Below are positions 9,075 through 15,564 of a stretch of DNA of 53,014 nt, piece after piece. This DNA comes from Streptomyces bohaiensis. Its GTDB lineage: Bacteria > Actinomycetota > Actinomycetes > Streptomycetales > Streptomycetaceae. The notes beneath the pieces were generated by a model that saw only the letters and a program-made list of their open reading frames with translations, made no database searches and was not told where the DNA came from. The stretch is taken from assembly GCF_012033785.1 (NCBI RefSeq), contig NZ_JAAVJC010000007.1, forward strand, positions 1 to 53,014, in the 5' to 3' direction. Numbering within the stretch: the first letter of the stretch is position 1; the number at the start of each line of letters is the position of its first letter. The translations under genes and the position numbers were made by a program.

Positions 9075-9848
9075 GTGGCACGCAACGGACGGGTCCTGCA
9101 CTCGGAGTGGACGAAGATCCGCTCGGTGCGGTCGACGGTGTGGACGCTCGCGGCGGCCCTGGTGGTCACCGTGGGGCTCGGTGTGCTGATCTGCCTGCTG
9201 GTCCGCAACACCTACGACGACCTCTCGCCCACCGACCGGGCGACCTTCGACGCGACGATGACCAGCTTCGCCGGCATGACGCTCGGCCAGTTGGCGATGA
9301 TCGCCTTCGGCATCCTGGTGATCTCCAACGAGTACAGCACCGGGATGATCCGGGCGTCGCTGGCGGCGGTGCCGCAACGCGGCACGCTGATGGCCGCCAA
9401 GGTGGCGGTGGCGACCCTGCTGGCGCTGGTGGTCGGCATGATCACCGCCTTCGCCGCGTACTTCCCGGGCCAGGCGGTGCTGGGCTCCGGGCTCGCCTCC
9501 GGCATCGGCGACCCCGGGGTCCTGCGGGCCGTGGTGGGCGCCGGGCTCTACATGACGCTGATCGCGGTCTTCGCGATGGGGGTCACCTGGGTGCTGCGCA
9601 GCCCGATGCTGGCCTTCGGCATCCTGATCCCCTTCTTCTTCATGATCTCCGGGATCCTCTCCGCGGTCTCCGCCACCCGCAAGCTCTCCTACTGGCTCCC
9701 CGACCAGGCCGGTTCGATGATCATGTCCGTGGTGGCGCCGAGCCAGGAGCGGCCGTACGGGCCGTGGGGCGGTATGGCGGTCATGGCCGCCTGGGTGGTG
9801 GCGGCGCTACTGGCCGGCTACCTCACGCTGCGGCGCCGGGACGCCTGA
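9075..9848 (+). CDS. ABC-2 type transporter permease (module 1)
   Basis: Integral membrane subunit of the exporter, 257 aa, GTG start 3 bases after the ATPase stop, so translationally coupled. It begins with the cytoplasmic motif LHSEWTKIRSVRSTVWTL and then has about six hydrophobic segments, as in ABC-2 permeases. The region MIAFGILVISNEYSTGMIR is characteristic of actinobacterial ABC-2 permeases. The substrate cannot be predicted. The same N-terminal motif (EWTKIRSVRSTVWTL) occurs word for word in the second permease, marking a duplication. Confidence 0.9.
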   Translation: MARNGRVLHSEWTKIRSVRSTVWTLAAALVVTVGLGVLICLLVRNTYDDLSPTDRATFDATMTSFAGMTLGQLAMIAFGILVISNEYSTGMIRASLAAVPQRGTLMAAKVAVATLLALVVGMITAFAAYFPGQAVLGSGLASGIGDPGVLRAVVGAGLYMTLIAVFAMGVTWVLRSPMLAFGILIPFFFMISGILSAVSATRKLSYWLPDQAGSMIMSVVAPSQERPYGPWGGMAVMAAWVVAALLAGYLTLRRRDA

Positions 9849-10031
9849 CCGCCGCCGCGGGGGCACGGACGGCCGACGGTCCGGGCCCCCGCGGAATCCG
9901 CTCGCCTCCATCCGCGGCACACCGGCGCAGACCCCGGAGATCCGAACACACGGACGGTAAGGTGCGAGTCCTCGCGGGGGCGCAGGACCGACTGACGGCG
10001 CCCCCGACTCGTTACTGAACTGGGGCGGACG

Positions 10032-11096
10032 ATGATCGAGGCAGTCGGCCTGACCAAGAGCTACGGCGACAAGACGGCCGTGCAGGACCTGACCTTCCGG
10101 GTGCAACCCGGGAAGGTCACCGGCTTCCTCGGCCCGAACGGCGCCGGGAAGTCCACGACGATGCGGATGGTCCTCGGGTTGGACCAGCCGACCGGCGGCA
10201 GTGTCACGGTGGCCGGTCGGCCCTACCGTGAGCTGCCCAACCCGCCGCGGACGGTGGGCGCGCTGCTGGACGCCGGCGCCAAGCACGGCGGGCGCAGCGC
10301 CCGCAACCATCTGTTGTCGCTCGCGCAGTTGTCGGGGATACCCGCCTCCCGCGTGGACGAGGTACTGGAGCTGGTCGGGCTGACCGCCGTCGCCGGCAAG
10401 CGCTCGGGCGGCTTCTCGCTCGGCATGGGGCAGCGGCTCGGCATCGCGGCCGCCCTGCTCGGCGACCCCCGCGTCCTGCTGTTCGACGAACCGGTCAACG
10501 GGCTCGACCCCGAGGGCATCCGGTGGGTGCGCGACCTGATGAAGCGGCTGGCCGCCGAAGGGCGCACCGTCTTCGTCTCCAGCCACCTGATGAGCGAGAT
10601 GGCGCTCACGGCGGACCACCTGATCGTGATCGGGCGGGGTCGGCTCATGGCCGACATGCCGGTGCAGGAGTTCATCCTGCAGAACTCGACGAGCTTCGCA
10701 CGGGTCCGCACCGCGGACGTCGGGCAGCGCGACGCGCTCACCTCGCTGCTCACGGGTGCGGGTGCGCAGGTGTTCCCCGAGGAGGCCGGCACGCTGAAGG
10801 TCGTCGGGCTGGAGCTGCCGCAGGTGAGCGACATCGCGTTCGAAGCCGGCGTCCGGCTGTGGGAGCTCTCCCCGCACCACGCCTCCCTGGAGGAGGCGTA
10901 CATGCGGATGACGCAGGGCGCGGTGGACTTCCGCGCCGGCGGCGCGCAGCAGGCGTCGGTCGCCGGTCCCGCGGCACACGGCAGTGGTGGTCCGCCCGGC
11001 TCCCCGCTGCCCCCGGGCGCCGGCCATCCGCCGCAGCAGCCGTACGGCGGCGCGCAGCCCCAGTCCTTCGTCCAGCCGCAGGAGAACGCCCGATGA
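10032..11096 (+). CDS. ABC transporter ATP-binding protein (module 2)
   Basis: Second ABC-2 exporter ATPase, 354 aa, clearly paralogous to the one at 8073. Walker A GPNGAGKST, signature FSLGMGQRLGIA, Walker B VLLFDEPVNGLDPEG and VFVSSHLMSEMALTADHL are nearly identical in both. The C-terminal 50 residues form a Pro/Gln/Gly-rich tail (HPPQQPYGGAQPQSF) unlike a folded domain. Its stop overlaps the next start by 4 bases (ATGA), so it is coupled to the second permease. The 183-base gap before it may hold a separate promoter. Substrate unknown; there are no resistance or biosynthesis genes nearby to suggest one. Confidence 0.92.
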   Translation: MIEAVGLTKSYGDKTAVQDLTFRVQPGKVTGFLGPNGAGKSTTMRMVLGLDQPTGGSVTVAGRPYRELPNPPRTVGALLDAGAKHGGRSARNHLLSLAQLSGIPASRVDEVLELVGLTAVAGKRSGGFSLGMGQRLGIAAALLGDPRVLLFDEPVNGLDPEGIRWVRDLMKRLAAEGRTVFVSSHLMSEMALTADHLIVIGRGRLMADMPVQEFILQNSTSFARVRTADVGQRDALTSLLTGAGAQVFPEEAGTLKVVGLELPQVSDIAFEAGVRLWELSPHHASLEEAYMRMTQGAVDFRAGGAQQASVAGPAAHGSGGPPGSPLPPGAGHPPQQPYGGAQPQSFVQPQENAR

Positions 11097-12322
11097 GCAT
11101 TCCGCCGCCCCCTGCCGGGCCGCCGCAGCCCGGCCAGGCACCGCAGGAGCACCGTCCGCAGCAGGCGGCGCCCCAGGGCTCCGCTCCCGCCGCCCCGCAG
11201 CAGTCGCCCGCCCCGCAGCAGCAGGCCGCCCCCGCTCCCCCGCCGGGGCCCGTGCCGCCCCAGCAACAGCCGTACGGGCAGCAGCCGTACGGGCAGCAGC
11301 CGCAGTACGGTGCCGCCGCTCCGCAGCAGCCGCACGGTGCGCCGCAGGGACCGCCGCAGGGTGGGGTCCCGCAGTATCAGGCGCCGACTCCGCAGCACGG
11401 GGCACCGCCGCAGCAGGCCGCACAGCCGCCGACCGCGCAGCCCAGGACCACGCCGGAGCACGGGGCCGCGCCGGGTGCCGACCCGCGCGGCGGCGACACG
11501 GCGCGGGGCGGCGGTGACGCGCGGCAGGACGGGGCGGACGGCGACATGCGTCCCGCCCACTTCGGCAACGCGCTGCTGGCGGAGTGGACCAAGATCCGCT
11601 CGGTGCGCTCGACCGTCTGGACGCTGCTGGTGATGATGGTGGTCACCGTCGGCATCGGCACCGCGGTCGCCGGCATCATCTCCGCCACCGACGAGCAGGG
11701 CTTCGACCCGCCGATCGCGGGGTTCATCGGCATCCTGCTCGGCCACATCGCCATCGTCACCTTCGGCGTGCTGGTGACCTCGACCGAGTACACCACGGGC
11801 ATGATCCGCACCTCGCTGGTGGCGTCGCCCCGACGCGGCCGACTGCTGCTGGCGAAGTCCGTCGTCTTCGCCGCCATCGCGTTCACCGCGGTCACGGTCG
11901 CGCTGGGCGTCACGCTGGCGCTGAGTGCCGCGCTGCTCGGCGACACCGAGGCCGCCCGCGCGATGCCGGGGGACGCCTGGCTGACGTCGGTGCTGGGAGT
12001 GGCGCTCTACGTCACGCTCCTCGGACTGCTCGGACTGGCCATGGGCTCGCTGCTGCGCTCCTCGGCCGGTGCGATCACCGTGATGCTGGGCGTCGTGCTG
12101 CTGCCCACCATCGCGGCGCCGTTCCTGTACTTCTCCGAAAGCATGCGCGGCCTGGCGGAGCAGATCGACGCCTACTCCGCCATCGGCGGCATGTCCGCAC
12201 TGTCGGTCAGCTACACGGGCGACTTCGACCACAGCGGCTGGCCGCAGACCGCGCTGCTGGCGGGCGTGGTCGCGGTCGCGCTGGCCGGAGCCTGGGCGCG
12301 GCTGCGCACCACCGACGCCTGA
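11093..12322 (+). CDS. ABC-2 type permease with long Pro/Gln-rich N-terminal extension (module 2)
   Basis: 409-aa membrane subunit of module 2. Residues 1 to about 150 are low-complexity and Pro/Gln/Ala-rich, with PYGQQ repeats and no predicted fold. The conserved permease core then begins at about 155 (LLAEWTKIRSVRSTVWTL) with roughly six membrane segments and the IVTFGVLVTSTEYTTGMIR block. The paralogue at 9075 has no such extension. The ATG overlaps the ATPase stop by 4 bases. An internal ATG at 11546 would give only the core, but the coupled start and continuous frame favour the long form. The extension must be cytoplasmic given the core topology. Confidence 0.88.
   Translation: MSIPPPPAGPPQPGQAPQEHRPQQAAPQGSAPAAPQQSPAPQQQAAPAPPPGPVPPQQQPYGQQPYGQQPQYGAAAPQQPHGAPQGPPQGGVPQYQAPTPQHGAPPQQAAQPPTAQPRTTPEHGAAPGADPRGGDTARGGGDARQDGADGDMRPAHFGNALLAEWTKIRSVRSTVWTLLVMMVVTVGIGTAVAGIISATDEQGFDPPIAGFIGILLGHIAIVTFGVLVTSTEYTTGMIRTSLVASPRRGRLLLAKSVVFAAIAFTAVTVALGVTLALSAALLGDTEAARAMPGDAWLTSVLGVALYVTLLGLLGLAMGSLLRSSAGAITVMLGVVLLPTIAAPFLYFSESMRGLAEQIDAYSAIGGMSALSVSYTGDFDHSGWPQTALLAGVVAVALAGAWARLRTTDA
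11267..11296 (+). repeat. 15-bp tandem repeat coding PYGQQ
   Basis: Two exact copies of CAGCCGTACGGGCAG lie in tandem inside the low-complexity part of the second permease. A diverged third copy follows. Confidence 0.8.
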
Positions 12323-12323
12323 C

Positions 12324-12341
12324 GGTCGGGCCGGCCCGACC
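12324..12341. terminator. Palindrome between convergent genes, probable bidirectional terminator
   Basis: Perfect 18-bp palindrome GGTCGGGCCGGCCCGACC, 2 bases after the permease stop and 5 bases before the stop of the convergent gene. It can form a GC hairpin in either transcript. Confidence 0.55.
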
Positions 12342-12346
12342 CCCGG

Positions 12347-12664
12347 TCAGTACCGGGGCGCGTTGCGGGACCGCTGGGGACGGGTTCCCCGGCGGTCCCT
12401 CGCGTTCCAGCAGGCGCGGTGCCAGTGCCGCCGGTCGTCCACGGTTCCGTGCTGCTCCCACGCCACGACGTGGCCGGTGCCCGGCGGGATCAACTGGTCG
12501 CATCCGGGACAGCGGTAGTGCTTGCCGCTGCTGCCGGCGACCTGCCGGACGACCCACGACTCGCCCTGCCAGCTCTCGGTGCTCTCCAGGCCGTAGCGGG
12601 TGTGGTCCTCGGGCCGCCCCTCCGGGCGTGGTCGGGCGTTCCGGTGGTTGCGCCGGGGGGACAC
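12347..12664 (-). CDS. Small Cys/His-rich (putative zinc-binding) protein of unknown function
   Basis: I do not know a function for this 105-aa protein. It begins SPRRNHRNARPRPEGRPED, a basic disordered head, followed by a compact part with CPGCDQLIPPGTGHVVAWE and RRHWHRACW. The CPGC pair with a later His/Cys set (HWHRAC) suggests a small zinc site of the HNH/treble-clef type without obvious nuclease residues. I chose GTG at 12664, with a GAGG ribosome site 6 bases upstream; the frame continues to 12799 but that part is Arg-rich and looks non-coding. It is convergent with the ABC genes and divergent from the oxidoreductase. It looks like a conserved actinobacterial protein rather than a chance frame. 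Confidence 0.72.
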   Translation of the reverse strand: MSPRRNHRNARPRPEGRPEDHTRYGLESTESWQGESWVVRQVAGSSGKHYRCPGCDQLIPPGTGHVVAWEQHGTVDDRRHWHRACWNARDRRGTRPQRSRNAPRY

Positions 12665-12855
12665 CTGGCACCTCGCTCGTCTCCGGGCGCTCCTCGCGGC
12701 GCCGTCCCCCACCAGCGTACGCAGTCGCCGGTCCCCGCCGCGCGCACCGCGCGCTCGCACAGAAATCTCCGGCCGGACCGTGCCTTGGGCACGTGTCACG
12801 CGTTAATACCATCACCGGATGATGCGCCGCCGCGGCGGCGGGAGGGGCACGCGAG

Positions 12856-14004
12856 ATGCGGGTAGGCACGTTCGTGCTGGCGGGACAGTTCGCAGGCCAG
12901 ACACACGACGAGGTGCTGCACCGAGTGGTGCGGTCGGCCGAGGTCGCCGAGGAGGCCGGGCTCGACGCCGTCTGGCTGGCCGAGCACCATTTCATCCCCT
13001 ACGGCATCTGCCCCTCCGCCGCGACCCTCGCCGGCTTCCTGCTGGGCCGCACCCGGCGCATCGGCGTCGGCACCGCCGTCAGCGTGCTGCCGACCACGCA
13101 TCCCGTCTCGCTCGGCGAGCAGGCCGCGCTGCTGCATCTGACCTCGGAGGGGCGGTTCACCCTCGGGGTGGGGCGTGGCGGGCCCTGGATCGACCTCTCG
13201 GTGTTCGGCACCGGTCTCGACGCGTACGAGCGGGACTTCCCCGAGGCGCTGGACCTGCTGCTGCGGTGGCTGCGGGAGGAGCGGGTGGGGGCCGCGGGCG
13301 AGCGGTTCCGGTTCCCCAGCGTCCCGGTGGTGCCGCGCCCGGACGCCGGCCCGGACGGCGCGGGCCCTCCGGTGGTGATGGCCTGCACCTCACCCGGCGG
13401 GGTGCGGACCGCCGCGCTGCGCGGCCTGCCGATGCTGCTGGGGATGCACGCGGACGACGAGGAGCGCGCGGAGATGGTGGCGCTGTGGCGCCGCACCGCG
13501 CTGGAGTCCGGTGCCGAACCGGCGCGGGTGGGCGCCGCCGGTCACGTCGCCGTCGGAGTGGTGCAGGTCGGGGACTCCCGGAGCGAGGCGGTGTCGGTGC
13601 TGCGCCGTTCGATGCCCGAGTGGTTCCGCAGGGGGCTGGGGGCCTACCGGACGGCGGACGGCCGTCCCCGGCGGATGCGGGACCCCCTGGCGTACACCGA
13701 ACTCCTCTGCGAGATGCACCCGGTGGGCCCGCCGCGGCTCTGCGCGGACCGGCTCGCCGGGACGGCGGAGCGGACCGGCGTGACGCGGTTCGCGCTGCTC
13801 CCGGAAGGCTCGGGCCGACTGGACGCCACGGAGGAGAACCTGCGCCGGTTGGGGGCCGAGGTACTGCCGCTGCTCCCCCGCCCGACTCCCGGTGCCGCCG
13901 CCCCGGGCCCCGGGAGGGGGGAGGCGGCACCGCCGGCGGCCCGGTCGGCCTCCGGCCGCACCGAGGTCTCGGTCAGCAGTCCCGCAGTTCGGGCGACTGG
14001 TTGA
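12856..14004 (+). CDS. LLM-class flavin-dependent oxidoreductase
   Basis: Bacterial-luciferase-like monooxygenase, 382 aa, using FMN or F420; substrate unknown. The N-terminus MRVGTFVLAGQFAGQTHDEV starts the TIM barrel. Family landmarks are GLDAVWLAEHHF, RIGVGTAVSVLPTTHPVSLGEQ and SEGRFTLGVGRGG near residues 35-115. The last 30 residues are Ala/Pro/Gly-rich and poorly conserved. A GGAGG Shine-Dalgarno precedes the ATG. The 3' end overlaps the convergent 130-aa gene by 32 bases (13973-14004). Confidence 0.9.
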   Translation: MRVGTFVLAGQFAGQTHDEVLHRVVRSAEVAEEAGLDAVWLAEHHFIPYGICPSAATLAGFLLGRTRRIGVGTAVSVLPTTHPVSLGEQAALLHLTSEGRFTLGVGRGGPWIDLSVFGTGLDAYERDFPEALDLLLRWLREERVGAAGERFRFPSVPVVPRPDAGPDGAGPPVVMACTSPGGVRTAALRGLPMLLGMHADDEERAEMVALWRRTALESGAEPARVGAAGHVAVGVVQVGDSRSEAVSVLRRSMPEWFRRGLGAYRTADGRPRRMRDPLAYTELLCEMHPVGPPRLCADRLAGTAERTGVTRFALLPEGSGRLDATEENLRRLGAEVLPLLPRPTPGAAAPGPGRGEAAPPAARSASGRTEVSVSSPAVRATG

Positions 14005-14365
14005 GCAACTGGCCGCGGACGGAGGTGAATCGCTTCAGCCGGTCGTCGGCCTGGGCGCCGGTCGGGAAGACCGCCACCCGGTGGCAGTTCTGGAAGGCGA
14101 GCCGCACCCCGAAGTGCCGCTCCAGCGAACCGCGGATCGCGTCGCTGGCCAGGGCACGCAGCAGCTGCCCGCGAGCCGCCTCGGTCGGGGGCGGCGTCGT
14201 GTTGTCGGCGAACTCGCCGCCATCGACCTCCAGTCGGGCCGTCAGGGAACTGATCATCTCCCAGGCGTAGGGCAGGGACGTCCGCACGCAGTCGACGAAC
14301 TCGGCCTCGTCGACCTCTCCTCGCTCGGCCTGCGCCAGAAGGGCAGGCGTGACATCGAGCGACAT
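13973..14365 (-). CDS. Conserved actinobacterial protein, SCO5389 family
   Basis: 130-aa soluble protein of unknown function. It starts MSLDVTPALLAQAERGEVDE, contains FVDCVRTSLPYAWEMISSL and LERHFGVRLAFQNCHRVAVF, and ends LLNQSPELRDC. I recognise it as the small Streptomyces family named after SCO5389. There are no membrane segments or catalytic motifs. The VDCVRTSLPYAWE region is the best-conserved-looking part. Its stop overlaps the convergent oxidoreductase by 32 bases. It is divergent from nucS across a 264-base region with an unusually AT-rich patch (14505-14565), where its promoter probably lies. A GAGAGG-type ribosome site precedes the ATG. Confidence 0.85.
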   Translation of the reverse strand: MSLDVTPALLAQAERGEVDEAEFVDCVRTSLPYAWEMISSLTARLEVDGGEFADNTTPPPTEAARGQLLRALASDAIRGSLERHFGVRLAFQNCHRVAVFPTGAQADDRLKRFTSVRGQLLNQSPELRDC

Positions 14366-14534
14366 GTGGTTTCTCCTCTCGCGATCCCCGGGTCACGGGA
14401 TCTGAACGGATGGAACCGGGGCTGCACCGCTGAGACATCTGTGATCGTGCGCGTTCGTACGGCGACATCCTCGTTGCTGCCAAGGTAAGCCGGTTGGCCG
14501 ATCATGTCAGTGGAGCGCGCTTATAGTCAGCCAA

Positions 14535-14565
14535 TTGCAAACCGCTGTATTACCGGGCATATGAG
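14535..14565 (+). promoter_or_regulatory. AT-rich promoter-like patch between the SCO5389-family gene and nucS
   Basis: TTGCAA (14535-14540) and TATGAG (14560-14565) are 19 bases apart. A TATAGT hexamer also lies at 14522-14527. This is the most AT-rich stretch between these two divergent genes. Which gene it serves cannot be decided. Confidence 0.35.
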
Positions 14566-14615
14566 CGGACCGCTGCGAACCCGGAGGCGGCTTCGCCTCC
14601 CGGCGCCCGGACAGG

Positions 14616-14621
14616 TAGCGT
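14616..14621 (+). promoter_or_regulatory. TAGCGT -10-like hexamer close to the nucS start
   Basis: TAGCGT ends 8 bases before the nucS ATG, so a transcript from it would be leaderless or nearly so. A 7-bp hairpin, GGAGGCG / CGCCTCC (14583-14600), lies just upstream, where a -35 would be expected. nucS has no convincing Shine-Dalgarno. Confidence 0.35.
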
Positions 14622-14629
14622 GACCGACC

Positions 14630-15301
14630 ATGCGTCTCGTCATCGCCCGCTGCTCCGTGGACTACGCCGGCCGGCTCACCGCACATCTGCCCCTGGCTCC
14701 GCGCCTGATCCTGGTGAAGGCCGACGGTTCGGTGTCGGTACACGCCGACGACCGCGCCTACAAGCCGCTCAACTGGATGTCGCCGCCGTGCACCCTCAAG
14801 GAGGGCGAGGAGAACGGCGTGGCGGTGTGGACCGTGGTGAACAAGGCAGGCGAGAAACTGATCATCACCATGGACGAGATCCTCCACGACAGCTCGCACG
14901 AGCTCGGAGTCGATCCCGGGCTGGTCAAGGACGGCGTGGAGGCGCACCTCCAGGAGCTGCTGGCGGACCGGATGGAGACCCTCGGCGAGGGGTGGTCGCT
15001 GATCCGCCGCGAGTACCCCACGGCCATCGGACCGGTGGACATCCTCGGTCGGGACGCGGACGGCACCACCATCGCGGTCGAGATCAAGCGGCGCGGCGAG
15101 ATCGACGGCGTCGAGCAGCTGACCCGCTACCTGGAGCTGCTCAACCGGGACCCGCATCTCGCTCCGGTGAAGGGCGTGTTCGCCGCCCAGGAGATCAAGC
15201 CGCAGGCCCGGGTGCTCGCCACCGACCGCGGCATCCAGTGCGCGGTGCTGGACTACAACGCGCTCCGCGGCATCGAGGACGACAAGCTGCGGCTGTTCTG
15301 A
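14630..15301 (+). CDS. nucS: Mismatch-specific endonuclease NucS (EndoMS)
   Basis: Double-strand endonuclease that cuts at mismatches and performs mismatch repair in actinobacteria, which lack MutS/MutL. The 223-aa protein shows the two-domain layout: an N-terminal dimerisation/DNA-binding half ([20 protein letters not shown]) and a C-terminal RecB-like nuclease. The PD-(D/E)xK residues are visible as Asp137 in GPVDILGRD and Glu151-x-Lys153 in AVEIKRRGE. The last residues, DDKLRLF, match the C-terminal motif through which NucS binds the sliding clamp. Length is typical. It stands alone with its own likely promoter. Confidence 0.96.
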   Translation: MRLVIARCSVDYAGRLTAHLPLAPRLILVKADGSVSVHADDRAYKPLNWMSPPCTLKEGEENGVAVWTVVNKAGEKLIITMDEILHDSSHELGVDPGLVKDGVEAHLQELLADRMETLGEGWSLIRREYPTAIGPVDILGRDADGTTIAVEIKRRGEIDGVEQLTRYLELLNRDPHLAPVKGVFAAQEIKPQARVLATDRGIQCAVLDYNALRGIEDDKLRLF

Positions 15302-15564
15302 CGCCCGCTCGGCCTCCATGCCCGCCGGCTCCGACGCGGCCGGGAGGAACGGCCGCCCCGGACGGCCGGCACCGTGCGCCACGGCGTGAATACGTGCCAC
15401 CGGCCCACCCGATCGCGCCGGTTCCGCGCGAGCGGCACCGCCCGCGCGACGGTCGCGGCGCCCCGCCCGGGGCGTCCCCGCCGTCGGCATCCGACGACCG
15501 ACGCGGCCGTGGACCCCGCCCTCCGGCGGGCGCCACGGTCGCGTCGGTCGTGCTTGCCGCCCCG

